Under the pieces are notes generated by a model that was not told where the DNA came from, ran no database searches, and worked only from the letters and a program-made list of their open reading frames with translations. From Pseudomonadota bacterium (lineage in GTDB: Bacteria; Pseudomonadota; Gammaproteobacteria; Xanthomonadales; Rhodanobacteraceae), in assembly GCA_021793575.1 (NCBI GenBank), contig JAJYSM010000030.1, forward strand, positions 1 to 36,953: a stretch of DNA of 36,953 nt, read 5' to 3'. This document shows positions 1 through 8,487 of this stretch, in pieces; positions within the stretch are counted from its first letter, which is position 1; each line of letters begins with the position of its first letter. The translations under genes were made by a program, and so were the position numbers.

Positions 1-2
1 GC

Positions 3-425
3 CATCGCCCAAGCACGCTGCCGCGTGCAACCGAACCGCCTCTACCCCAGACCACCTCGACCCAAACCCCATCTCCACCTCGCGTACAAGCTGGCGTGCT
101 GAGGCTTAAGTTGAGAGCATTGGGTGGTTGGACGCTGGGTCTCAGCGGTCATTTCAATCCGACCGCCCACTGGTACATCTCCGCGCGCGGCGGTGCATTC
201 TTGTGGAAGCTCGACGCCAAGGCGACCGTGGTCAACCTGAACAACACTACGACGACTATCTCTGGCAGCCAGCAATCACTGGGCTGGTACACGGGTGTAG
301 GCACAGGTTACGACATCAGTCGCCACTGGAGCGTGGGAGCCAATTTCGATTACTACAAAATCCACAAGTCCAGCTATGACATCGGCACCAAACTGCTGAC
401 CGTCAGCGCGGAATACCGCTTCTGA
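3..425 (+). CDS. Outer-membrane beta-barrel protein, 3' part only
   Basis: The frame is open from the window edge to a TGA at 423-425, so the true start is not visible. The last ~95 residues look like a small outer-membrane barrel of the OmpW/OmpA-barrel type: alternating aromatic and polar residues (GLSGHFNPTAHWYISARGG, then LGWYTGVGTGYDISRHWSVG) and a terminal AEYRF, whose final Phe is the usual signal for BAM-mediated insertion. The residues encoded before about position 95 are rich in Pro and Thr and do not look like barrel strands, so the 5' part may be frameshifted or rearranged. A GTG at 96 gives only 109 aa, too short for a full 8-strand barrel. Ligand or transport role cannot be told. 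A strong terminator follows at once. Confidence 0.6.
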   Translation, partial: HRPSTLPRATEPPLPQTTSTQTPSPPRVQAGVLRLKLRALGGWTLGLSGHFNPTAHWYISARGGAFLWKLDAKATVVNLNNTTTTISGSQQSLGWYTGVGTGYDISRHWSVGANFDYYKIHKSSYDIGTKLLTVSAEYRF

Positions 426-454
426 TTCCATTGGCTTTGATCGCAAGATCACGT

Positions 455-496
455 AAAAAAGGCCAGGAGCACCGGAAGGTGCCCTTGGCCTTTTTT
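455..496 (+). terminator. Rho-independent terminator after the barrel gene
   Basis: A-run plus GGCCAGGAGCACC pairs with GGTGCCCTTGGCC followed by TTTTTT, around a short GGAA-type loop. The stem is long with one small mismatch region. It lies 30 bases after the barrel stop codon. The A-run on the 5' side means it could also work on the other strand, toward the convergent aldolase. Confidence 0.85.
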
Positions 497-666
497 CTTG
501 TACGCATTGCCAGCCTCGCACACTGGTAACCCAGTCCGCTCATGCGCCGAGAGCGCGATTTTTTATCGGACGGGCACTGCTCGCACTACGTCACGAGGCG
601 GCTGGTAGCCCGAGCTGGTTGCACGACAGCACGCTGCCAGAGGCGAGGTGCTGTCGCCTGCGAGGC

Positions 667-1671
667 TCAGCCGTTCCACTGCCCCAGCGCAGCTTGCCCG
701 TTGGCGCGGGCGCGGGCGTGCACGGTTTTCTGGGCGTCGGCGTAGTTCGCCTGCATGTCCTTCGCCCACAGCTTCAGCGCTGCCTGCTGCATCGCGCGGC
801 CGTAGGAGAACGACAGCGGCCACGGGTGCGGCCCGATCTGGTTCATCGCATTGAGGTGCGCGGTGGACTGCTCGTCGGTCTGCCCGCCGGAGAGGAACAC
901 GATGCCTGGCAGCGAGGCCGGCACGGTGGTCTTGAGCACGCGCACGGTGGCCTCGGCCACTTCCTCGACGTCGACCTGCTCGTCGGAATCCTTGCCCGGG
1001 ATGACCATGCTGACCTTCAGGATGGTGCCTTCCAGCATCACGTTCTGCTCGTACAGCGCGTTGAACAGGCTGCGCAGCACCGCCTCGTGCACCTCGTAGC
1101 TCACCTCGATGCTGTGGTCGCCGTCCATGATCACCTCGGGCTCGACCATCGGCACGATGCCTGCTTCCTGGCACAGCGCGGCATAGCGCGCCAGCGCGTG
1201 GCAGTTGGCCTCGATCGCGGTGGAGCTGGGGTTGTCCTCGGAGATGTTGATCACCGCGCGCCATTTGGCGAACTGCGCGCCAAGCCTGGCGTATTCCTGC
1301 AGGCGCTCGCGCAGGCCGTCGAGGCCTTCGGTGACCACGTCGCCGGGGAAGCCGGCCAGCGGCTGCGGTCCCTTGTCGACCTTGATGCCGGGAATGATGC
1401 CGAGCTTCTTCATCAACTGGGTGAACGGCACGCCGTCGCGGGTGGACTGGCGGATCGTCTCGTCGTACAAGATCGCGCCGGAGATGTGCTCGTTCAGGCC
1501 CGGCGTGGTCAGCAGCAGCTCGCGGTAGGCGCGACGATTCTCTTCGGTGTTCTCGATGCCGACGGCTTCAAAGCGCTTCTTGATGGTGTTGGTCGACTCG
1601 TCGATGGCGATGATGCCCTTGCCGGGCGCGACCATGGCCAAGGCGATGCTTTCGAGATCTTCAATACTCAT
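667..1671 (-). CDS. Class I fructose-bisphosphate aldolase
   Basis: Cleaves fructose 1,6-bisphosphate to dihydroxyacetone phosphate and glyceraldehyde 3-phosphate in cytosolic glycolysis, or the reverse in gluconeogenesis, by a Schiff-base mechanism without metal. The 334-aa protein matches the animal-type class I family, not E. coli FbaB (DhnA type). It shows the AIDEST loop near residue 23, KWRAVI near 136, EPEV near 177 and the Schiff-base lysine K219 in EGTILKVSM. The start was set at ATG 1671 because GGAG lies just upstream and the family begins with SIEDLE; an upstream in-frame ATG at 1743 would add an unrelated 24-residue tail. It is the last gene of a run pyk, TonB-like gene, aldolase on the same strand. 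Function is secure; the symbol is left blank because usage varies. Confidence 0.95.
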   Translation of the reverse strand: MSIEDLESIALAMVAPGKGIIAIDESTNTIKKRFEAVGIENTEENRRAYRELLLTTPGLNEHISGAILYDETIRQSTRDGVPFTQLMKKLGIIPGIKVDKGPQPLAGFPGDVVTEGLDGLRERLQEYARLGAQFAKWRAVINISEDNPSSTAIEANCHALARYAALCQEAGIVPMVEPEVIMDGDHSIEVSYEVHEAVLRSLFNALYEQNVMLEGTILKVSMVIPGKDSDEQVDVEEVAEATVRVLKTTVPASLPGIVFLSGGQTDEQSTAHLNAMNQIGPHPWPLSFSYGRAMQQAALKLWAKDMQANYADAQKTVHARARANGQAALGQWNG

Positions 1672-1794
1672 GACGACTCCGTAGGGCGAGGGCGCGGCGG
1701 GCCCGCACGCAAGGTGGTGGCCGCCCCGGGAGCGGAGCGGCACGATGCAAAACGTGCATTGTAAACCTGAACTCGCCGGCGCGTCGCCGCAGGC

Positions 1795-2235
1795 TTACGG
1801 GGCGTAGCCGGGCAGCTTGCAGGCATCCACCATGGCCTGGCGCTGCGCCTTGTCCGCGGGCGCGTTGAACGGCACCACGTAATAGGTGGACACCGGCCGG
1901 CCGACGCGGTTGGTGAGCGACGGGCCGTAGCGGAAATTGGCCACCGCGCTGCGCGCCGCCGGACCCAGATCGCTGCGCGGCACCACCTTGGCCACCTGCA
2001 CGTTCATCGGCACGCCGTCCGAGCCGATGGTGTAGGTCACCGCCACGCAGCCGGGCTTGTCCAGGTTCAGGCCGCTGTTGGGCGCATCCATCTTCACCGA
2101 GGTATTGAGCAGGATCCAGTAGTGGAACAGGTTCTGCTGCTCGACCATGCGCGATTGCGCCAGCACCGGGGTGGCGCAGCCCAGCGCCAGTGCCAGCGTC
2201 AAAGCCTTGCGCAGCGGACGGAATATCGATTTCAT
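1795..2235 (-). CDS. Secreted TonB C-terminal-domain-like protein
   Basis: A 146-aa protein with an N-terminal signal peptide (RKALTLALALGCATPVLAQ, cut near residue 26) and a single domain resembling the TonB C-terminal fold: a VTYTIGSDGVPMNVQVAKVVP strand pair followed by AARSAVANFRYGPS and a final strand YYVVPFN. It has no membrane-anchored Pro-rich spacer, so it is not a classical TonB energy transducer; after cleavage it should be a free periplasmic protein. Two cysteines (63 and 139) could form a disulfide. The start ATG at 2235 has an AGGAGG at ideal spacing. It lies between pyruvate kinase and aldolase on the same strand (about 100 bases from each), so it is probably co-transcribed. 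Function unknown. Confidence 0.8.
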   Translation of the reverse strand: MKSIFRPLRKALTLALALGCATPVLAQSRMVEQQNLFHYWILLNTSVKMDAPNSGLNLDKPGCVAVTYTIGSDGVPMNVQVAKVVPRSDLGPAARSAVANFRYGPSLTNRVGRPVSTYYVVPFNAPADKAQRQAMVDACKLPGYAP

Positions 2236-2336
2236 GGCAACCTCCTGGGGATTCGGTGGGTGTTTTCCCGGAGTGTAGTCGTCGCGCGGGCCGGCGGCGG
2301 TATCTGCCCGCGCGCCGGGACAGCGTGGCGTCAGCC

Positions 2337-3809
2337 TCACAGGTCGCGCAGGCTTTCGACCATGCCGTCGGCCCCGACCGAGAGCAGCTTGAGGGTGTTG
2401 GTGCCGCCGCCGCGGCCCACGTGATCGCCATGGGTAAGCACCACGCGGTCGCCCTCGCTGAGGCGACCCTGGGCGAACAGCTGCTGAATCGCGGCGCGCG
2501 CGGTGGCGGCCGAATTCTGCCCCACGTGGGCGAACGCCACCGGCTGCACGTCGCGCAGCATCAGCATGCGCCGCCGTGCGTCGGCCAGCGGCGAAAGCGC
2601 ATAGATCGGCACCGCGGTCTGGTAGCGCGAGAGCCACTGCGCGGTGGCGCCGGATTCGGTCAGCGCCACGATCGCGCGCACGCCCAACTCGCCGGCCAGC
2701 AGCATCGCCGCCAGCGCAATCGCCTGATCGGTGCGATCCAGCCGATGGCCTCCGCCGGTCAGATCCACCTTCGGCTCGAACTGGCGCTCGGCGCCGAGGC
2801 AGATGCGGCGCATCGCCGCCACCGCCTTGTCCGGATGCGCGCCCGCGGCGGTCTCCTCCGACAGCATCACCGCGTCGGTGCCGTCGATCACCGCGTTGGC
2901 CACGTCGAGCACCTCGGCACGGGTGGGGATCGGCGAGCGCACCATCGACTGCAGCATCTGCGTGGCGGTGATCACCGCGCGGTTACGCTGCACCGACTCG
3001 CGGATGATCTTCTTCTGCAGGCCGGGCAGCTCGGCGTCGCCGATCTCCACGCCCAGATCGCCGCGCGCCACCATCACCACGTCGGAGGCGTCGATGATCT
3101 CGCCCAGCACCGGGATCGCGTCGGCGCGCTCGATCTTGGCCACCAGCGCAGCGCTGCCGCCGGCTTCCTTCAGGAGCCGGCGCGCCTGGTGCATGTCGTC
3201 GGCCGAGCGCACGAACGATACCGCCAGGAAATCCGCGCCGATCTCGGCGGCCAGCTTGATGTCGGCCTTGTCCTTGTCCGACAGCGCGGTCACCGACAGC
3301 CCGCCGCCCTGCCGGTTGAGGCCCTTGCGGTTGGACAGCCGGCCGCCGATCAGCACCTGGCAGCGCACCTCGGCGCCGACCACCTCGAGCACGCTCAGCG
3401 CGACCAGCCCGTCATCCAGCAGCAGCACGTCGCCGGCATGCACGTCCTGCGGCAGTTCGTAGTAGCTCACGCCGACGCGGGTGACGTCGCCGGTGGGCGC
3501 GCCCGGGCGGCAATCGAGCACGAAGTGGGCGCCGTCGACCAACTCCACCGGGCCGCTGGCGAACGTCTCGATGCGGATCTTCGGGCCCTGCAGGTCGGCC
3601 AGCACGCCGACCTCGCGGCCGGCCGCCAGCGCCGCCGCGCGCACCGCGTTGGCGCGCGCGCGATGGTCATCGGGCTGGCCATGCGAGAGGTTCAGGCGCA
3701 CCACGTCGACGCCCTCGGCGATCAGCCGTTCGAGCATGCCCGGCGCGTCGGTGGCAGGGCCGAGGGTGGCAACGATCTTGGTGCGGCGCAGAGCGGTTTC
3801 AGTAGTCAT
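2337..3809 (-). CDS. pyk: Pyruvate kinase
   Basis: Transfers phosphate from phosphoenolpyruvate to ADP, giving pyruvate and ATP, in the last step of glycolysis. The 490-aa length is normal. Visible motifs are the N-terminal RRTKIVATLGPAT, substrate-binding R38 and N40 in VVRLNLSHG, the catalytic lysine K225 in VAKIERADAI, metal ligands E227 and D251 in MVARGDLGVE, and TATQMLQSM near 281-289. The C-terminal allosteric domain runs from about 340 to the end. The gene is first in a same-strand group with the TonB-like gene and aldolase. The promoter is not obvious in the ~60 bases between it and the nuclease gene upstream. Confidence 0.97.
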   Translation of the reverse strand: MTTETALRRTKIVATLGPATDAPGMLERLIAEGVDVVRLNLSHGQPDDHRARANAVRAAALAAGREVGVLADLQGPKIRIETFASGPVELVDGAHFVLDCRPGAPTGDVTRVGVSYYELPQDVHAGDVLLLDDGLVALSVLEVVGAEVRCQVLIGGRLSNRKGLNRQGGGLSVTALSDKDKADIKLAAEIGADFLAVSFVRSADDMHQARRLLKEAGGSAALVAKIERADAIPVLGEIIDASDVVMVARGDLGVEIGDAELPGLQKKIIRESVQRNRAVITATQMLQSMVRSPIPTRAEVLDVANAVIDGTDAVMLSEETAAGAHPDKAVAAMRRICLGAERQFEPKVDLTGGGHRLDRTDQAIALAAMLLAGELGVRAIVALTESGATAQWLSRYQTAVPIYALSPLADARRRMLMLRDVQPVAFAHVGQNSAATARAAIQQLFAQGRLSEGDRVVLTHGDHVGRGGGTNTLKLLSVGADGMVESLRDL

Positions 3810-3873
3810 CGTGGGAGCCTAGCAGAATGGATTGCGGGTGCCTTGCGGATTCCGGCCGGCGTGGCGACGTCGT

Positions 3874-4683
3874 TCACAGCGTGCGGTTGAGCACGTCGGC
3901 GAGACGCCGGCCGGCCTCGCGCAGCCGCTGATCGGCCAGCGGCAACTCGGCCTGCACATAGGCCGGCGTGATGGTGTGGCCGGCCGGATAGAAACCGGGT
4001 TCCGCGGTGAACCGGCATGACTCCTCGGCCCACTGCGCGTAGGGGTTGTCCAGCGGCGCGATCGGCGCCGGCAGCGCCACCGGCGAAGATGTCTGCAGCG
4101 CCTGCGCGTAGCGCTGCCAGTCGAGGCCGCGGGTCTCGAGCATGCCCGAGTCCCATACCCGGTGCAGGTTGCTGCCCTTGCCCTCAAACTGCACCTGATA
4201 GGTGTTACCGCCCTTGTCGTCGCGGTAGCCCGCATGCAGCGGCTGATGGATGTCGCCGACGAAATGCACCACGAATTTCAGCGCCTCGCGGCGTGCTACG
4301 TCGGGCTGGCGGCGATCGCCCAGCACAGCAACGTAGTGCTGCAGCGCGGCCACCACACAGCGGCCATCGCGGCAGTCGCGCGCCGGCACGTAGCGGCAGT
4401 GCGGATCGTGGAAATTGATGTAGTGGTCGGGGCGCGTCTGCTGCCAAAGCGCGGCCTGCGCCGGATCGTCCTGGATCTGGTCGGCCCAGTTGGCCACCTC
4501 GGCCAGCGAGCGGGTGTGGTCCGGTGCCAGCAGCCGCTCCACCTCGGCCTCGGCGGCCGGGCTCAGCTGCCGCTGCGCCAGCGCGGCGACCACGCTGTGG
4601 CCGAGCGGCCCCCAGGCCTGGGCGGCTGGCGCCAGCACGAGGCAGGCGGCGAGGCAGGCGGCGAGACGACGCAGCAAGGGCAT
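3874..4683 (-). CDS. S1/P1-type zinc nuclease, secreted
   Basis: A 269-aa protein of the S1/P1 nuclease family, which hydrolyses single-stranded DNA or RNA and 3'-nucleotides with three zinc ions. The signal peptide ends AQA, leaving Trp24 as the mature N-terminus, as the family needs because that residue ligates zinc. All nine expected ligands are present with the right spacing: W24, H29, D68, H87, H140, D144, H150, H174 and D178. Start ATG 4683 gives this exact signal peptide. It follows the OsmC-like gene by 73 bases on the same strand, so it may be the tail of the RND operon or have its own promoter. A likely role is periplasmic or extracellular nucleic-acid scavenging. Confidence 0.9.
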   Translation of the reverse strand: MPLLRRLAACLAACLVLAPAAQAWGPLGHSVVAALAQRQLSPAAEAEVERLLAPDHTRSLAEVANWADQIQDDPAQAALWQQTRPDHYINFHDPHCRYVPARDCRDGRCVVAALQHYVAVLGDRRQPDVARREALKFVVHFVGDIHQPLHAGYRDDKGGNTYQVQFEGKGSNLHRVWDSGMLETRGLDWQRYAQALQTSSPVALPAPIAPLDNPYAQWAEESCRFTAEPGFYPAGHTITPAYVQAELPLADQRLREAGRRLADVLNRTL

Positions 4684-4756
4684 GGCGGGCACGGGGTGGG
4701 AAGGGACGGCCGAGTTTGCCACAGCCGGCCGCGTCGGCAACCGCTGTGGTTGGGAC

Positions 4757-5224
4757 TCAGGGCGCGCTGGCCGGATGCAGCAGCACGCCGCTGCCGTCGC
4801 GCACGCGCACCTGCACCTCGATGCCCTGCCGCACGCTCTCGGTGACCACGCAGAAATCCTCGAACTGGGCCAGCAGCCGGTCCAGATGCTCCAGCGAGCC
4901 GGCGGCGGCGCCCATCGCCAGCTCCACCTCGATGCGCTGCACGCGCAGGCGGCCGTGCTCGTTGCGCGCCAGCGTGGCGCGGGCGTGCGCCGTGAGCCTG
5001 CCCGGATCATTCCTGAACTTGCGCAGCGAAAACAGCAGGCTTGCCGACAGGCAGTTGGCCACCGCGGCAAGCAGCAGACGCGAGGGATTGGGGCCGGCGC
5101 CATGACCCAGCGGGGCCGGCTCGTCGGTGAGCAGATCCGGCGCATCGGTGTCGTCGAAGCGCAGGCGGAATTCGTAATCGGTGACCTGTTCGAGGGTCAG
5201 TTCGATCGACTGTTCGTCACTCAT
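4757..5224 (-). CDS. OsmC/Ohr-family protein
   Basis: A 155-aa member of the OsmC/Ohr fold. These proteins are usually thiol peroxidases that reduce organic hydroperoxides, and some act on or bind persulfides. The two family cysteines are present: C58 in VANCLSASLLF and C125 in DFCVVTESVRQGI. Its ATG (5224) overlaps the TGA of the RND pump in an ATGA, so translation is probably coupled. The position next to a pump controlled by an ArsR protein of the persulfide-sensing type suggests a role in reactive sulfur or peroxide detoxification; that is inference. It is too divergent to call OsmC or Ohr specifically. Confidence 0.85.
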   Translation of the reverse strand: MSDEQSIELTLEQVTDYEFRLRFDDTDAPDLLTDEPAPLGHGAGPNPSRLLLAAVANCLSASLLFSLRKFRNDPGRLTAHARATLARNEHGRLRVQRIEVELAMGAAAGSLEHLDRLLAQFEDFCVVTESVRQGIEVQVRVRDGSGVLLHPASAP

Positions 5225-8200
5225 GCGGGCTCTCCTTCGGGAGGTGGCGAGGCGCGACGGTCGTGGCTGAGCCACGCGTAATACAGCAGCGGTATCACCA
5301 GCAGGGTCAGCACGGTCGAGACCAGCACGCCGAACACCAGCGACACCGCCAGCCCCTGGAAAATCGGGTCGCTGAGGATGAAGAATGCGCCCAGCATCGC
5401 CGCCAGCGCGGTCAGGATGATCGGCTTGGCGCGCACCGCGCCGGCCTCGACCACCGCCTGCTCCAGCGTCCGTCCGGCCGCCAGCGCGTGGTTGATGAAG
5501 TCCACCAGCAGGATCGAGTTGCGCACGATGATGCCGGCCAGCGCGATCATGCCGATCATCGAGGTGGCGGTGAACTGCGCGCCCATCAGCCAGTGCCCGG
5601 GCATCACACCGATCACCGTCAGCGGAATCGGCGCCATGATGATCAGCGGCACCACATAGCTCCTGAACTGGCCGACCACCAGCAGGTAGATCAGCAGCAG
5701 GCCCACCGAATAGGCGATGCCCATGTCGCGGAAGGTCTCGTAGGTGATCTCCCACTCGCCGCCCCACTTGATCGAGTAGCGTGCATCGCTGGCTGGCGGC
5801 GCGATGAAATGCTGCTGCAGCTGATGACCGTCGATGCGGGTGTGGCTGATCTTGCTGACCAGCCGGAACATGCCGTAGACGGGACTGTCCTCGCTGCCGG
5901 CATCGTCGCCGGTGACGAAGGTGTAGGGCAGCAGGTCCTTGTGGTAGATCGCGTCGGCCCACGGTTCGTCGACCACCTTGACCACCTCGGAGATCGGCAC
6001 CAGCTGCCCGTTCTGCGCGCGCACGCGCAGGCTGAGGATGGCATCCATCGAGCCCAGTGCCGCCGGCGACAGCCGCAGCATCAGCGGCACCGCGTAGCGG
6101 GCGTTGTCATCGGCCAGATAGCTGGCCGGATCGCCACCCATGCCGGCCCGCAGCGCGGCGACAATCTGGCCCTGGTTCACGCCCAGGGCGGCGGCGCGCG
6201 CGCGGTCGATCACGACGCGCTGGCGCGTGGCCTGCGGGTTCTCGACGCTCAGGTTGACGTCCGCGATGCCCGGGGTCCGGTTGAACAGCCGCTCCAGCGA
6301 CAGCGCGATCGCGCGCTGGCCGCGGTAGCTGGGGCCGAAGATCTCGGCCACGATCGGCGCCTGCACCGGCGGCCCCGGCGGCACCTCGGCCACCACCAGG
6401 TGCGCGTGGAAGCGCTGCGCCACCTCCGCCAGCGCCGGGCGCACCGCCATCGCGATCTGATGACTTTGCCGCGTGCGCTGATCCTTATCGACCAGGTTGA
6501 CCTGGATATCGCCCTGATACGGCTGGCTGCGCAGGTAATACTGGCGCACCAGCCCATTGAAATTCATCGGCGCCGAGGTACCGGCATAGAGCTGGTAGTT
6601 GCTGACCTCGGGCACCCGGTTCAGCACCTGGCTCATGTCGACCAGCGCCCGGTTGGTCTGCTCCAGCGTCGAGCCCTCGGGCATGTTCAGCACGATCTGG
6701 AACTCGGACTTGTTGTCGAACGGCAGCATCTTCAGGATCACCGCCTTGACCCCGACCAGCCCCACCGCCAGCAGCACCAGCAGCCCCATGCCGAGGAACA
6801 GCCAGCGCCGCTTGCGCGCAGCCTTCGGGCCGCCCAGGAACGGCGTCATCAGGCGGGTGAACAGACGCTGCAGGAAGCCGTCGATCTTCGACTCCGGCGC
6901 CACCGGCGCCGGCGCCAGCTCACCCTGCGGCCGCGGCGCGTGCGGGCGGAACAGCCGGTACGCCAGCCACGGCGTGACGATGAACGCGACCGCCAGCGAG
7001 ATCAGCATGCCGGCCGAGGCATTGATCGGAATCGGCCGCATGTACGGCCCCATCAGGCCACCGACAAATGCCATCGGCAGCAGCGCCGCGATCACCGTGA
7101 AGGTGGCTAGAATGGTCGGCCCGCCCACTTCGTCCACCGCGGCGGGAATCGCCTCCAGCAGCGGCTTGTCGCCGCGCGCCATGTGCCGGTGGATGTTTTC
7201 CACCACCACGATGGCGTCGTCCACCAGGATGCCGATCGAGAAGATCAGCGCGAACAGCGACACCCGGTTGATGGTGAAGCCGATCGCCCACGAGGCGAAC
7301 AGGGTGATCGCCAGCGTCACCACCACGGCGGTGCCGACCACGATCGCCTCGCGCCAGCCCAGCGCCAGCAGCACCAGCAGCACCACCGCCAGCGCGGCCA
7401 GCCCCAGGTGCAGCATCAGCTCGTCGGCTTTCTGGTTCGCCGTGAGGCCGTAATCGCGGGTCACGCTGGCGTGCACGCCGGCGGGGATATCGATGCCGCG
7501 CAACTCGGCCAGCCGGGCGCGCACCAGGGTGGCGATGGTGTGCGCGTTGCTGCCGGCCTTCTTGGCGATCGCCAGGGTCACCGCAGGTGCCAGACCGGCG
7601 AGCGGGCCGGCACGGCCCGGCGGCGTGCCGTAGGAGGCCATGCGCGTCGGGTAGTCGGCGCCGGAGACGACCCTGGCGACGTCCGCCAGGTAGATCGGCT
7701 TGCCGCCGGCCAGGCCGATGACCAGCTGCGCCACCTCCTGCGCGTTCATCAGCAGCGTGCCCGCCTTGACCGGCGTGTCGCGGTTGCCGCTGATCCGGTC
7801 GCCCACATCCGCCGCCACGTTGGCGGATTTGAGGGTCTGGGCCAGATCGCCCACGGTGAGGTGGTAGCTAGCCAGCTTGCCCGGATCGATCTCCACCATC
7901 ACCGCACGATCCGGCGCGCCGAGGGTGTAGACATCGCGGGTGCCAGCCACCCGCTTGAGATCGGTTTCTAGCGTATGCGCGACCTTGGCCAGCTGCAGCG
8001 CGCCCAGATCGGCGCGATCCGACCACAGCGTGACGGCCATCATCGGCACGTCGTTGATGCCGTAGGGTTTCACCAGCGGCTGGCCGACGCCCAGCCCGGG
8101 CGGCGCCCAGTCGGCGTTGGAGTAGACCTTGTTGTACAGGCTGACCAGCGCCTGCTGGCGCGGCACGCCGACCCGGAACTCGACCGTGACCACCGCCATG

Positions 8201-8487
8201 CCCGGCTGGCTCACCGAGTAGACGTGCTTGATGCCCTGGATCTCGGCCAGCTTCTGCTCCAGCGGAAACGCCACCAGATTCTCGACGCGGCGCACGCTGG
8301 CGCCGGGAAACGGCACCAGCACGTTGGCCATCGTCACCTCGATCTGCGGGTCCTCCTCCTTCGGCGTGATGATCGCCGCGGCGATCCCCAGCAGCAGGCC
8401 GGCCAGCGCCAGCAGCGGAGTGATCTGCGAGGCCTGGAAGGCGCGCGCGATGCGCCCGGAGATGCCCAGCTTGCCTGGCTCAGTCAT
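5221..8487 (-). CDS. RND efflux transporter, inner-membrane pump
   Basis: A 1088-aa RND permease. It has the standard plan: an N-terminal membrane helix (about 23-41), a large periplasmic loop, a block of helices from about 358, a central linker, a second loop and C-terminal helices. The proton-relay pair D423-D424 lies in GILVDDAIVVVEN, the form seen in drug/hydrophobe pumps of the HAE1 type; heavy-metal pumps have DGAVV there. The adaptor gene overlaps its start by 8 bases and OsmC overlaps its stop by 4, so the operon is tight. No outer-membrane channel gene (TolC type) is in the window, so the pump must borrow one. The natural substrate cannot be read from sequence. Confidence 0.95.
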   Translation of the reverse strand: MTEPGKLGISGRIARAFQASQITPLLALAGLLLGIAAAIITPKEEDPQIEVTMANVLVPFPGASVRRVENLVAFPLEQKLAEIQGIKHVYSVSQPGMAVVTVEFRVGVPRQQALVSLYNKVYSNADWAPPGLGVGQPLVKPYGINDVPMMAVTLWSDRADLGALQLAKVAHTLETDLKRVAGTRDVYTLGAPDRAVMVEIDPGKLASYHLTVGDLAQTLKSANVAADVGDRISGNRDTPVKAGTLLMNAQEVAQLVIGLAGGKPIYLADVARVVSGADYPTRMASYGTPPGRAGPLAGLAPAVTLAIAKKAGSNAHTIATLVRARLAELRGIDIPAGVHASVTRDYGLTANQKADELMLHLGLAALAVVLLVLLALGWREAIVVGTAVVVTLAITLFASWAIGFTINRVSLFALIFSIGILVDDAIVVVENIHRHMARGDKPLLEAIPAAVDEVGGPTILATFTVIAALLPMAFVGGLMGPYMRPIPINASAGMLISLAVAFIVTPWLAYRLFRPHAPRPQGELAPAPVAPESKIDGFLQRLFTRLMTPFLGGPKAARKRRWLFLGMGLLVLLAVGLVGVKAVILKMLPFDNKSEFQIVLNMPEGSTLEQTNRALVDMSQVLNRVPEVSNYQLYAGTSAPMNFNGLVRQYYLRSQPYQGDIQVNLVDKDQRTRQSHQIAMAVRPALAEVAQRFHAHLVVAEVPPGPPVQAPIVAEIFGPSYRGQRAIALSLERLFNRTPGIADVNLSVENPQATRQRVVIDRARAAALGVNQGQIVAALRAGMGGDPASYLADDNARYAVPLMLRLSPAALGSMDAILSLRVRAQNGQLVPISEVVKVVDEPWADAIYHKDLLPYTFVTGDDAGSEDSPVYGMFRLVSKISHTRIDGHQLQQHFIAPPASDARYSIKWGGEWEITYETFRDMGIAYSVGLLLIYLLVVGQFRSYVVPLIIMAPIPLTVIGVMPGHWLMGAQFTATSMIGMIALAGIIVRNSILLVDFINHALAAGRTLEQAVVEAGAVRAKPIILTALAAMLGAFFILSDPIFQGLAVSLVFGVLVSTVLTLLVIPLLYYAWLSHDRRASPPPEGEPA

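Noticed and set aside
544-564. GCGC-CGAGA-GCGC followed by TTTTTT as a second terminator
   Set aside because: The stem is only four base pairs; the structure at 455-496 already explains termination.
5263-7110. Plus-strand open frame (615 aa) opposite the RND pump
   Set aside because: Low-complexity His/Arg/Gln shadow of the pump gene; no ribosome site or recognisable domain.
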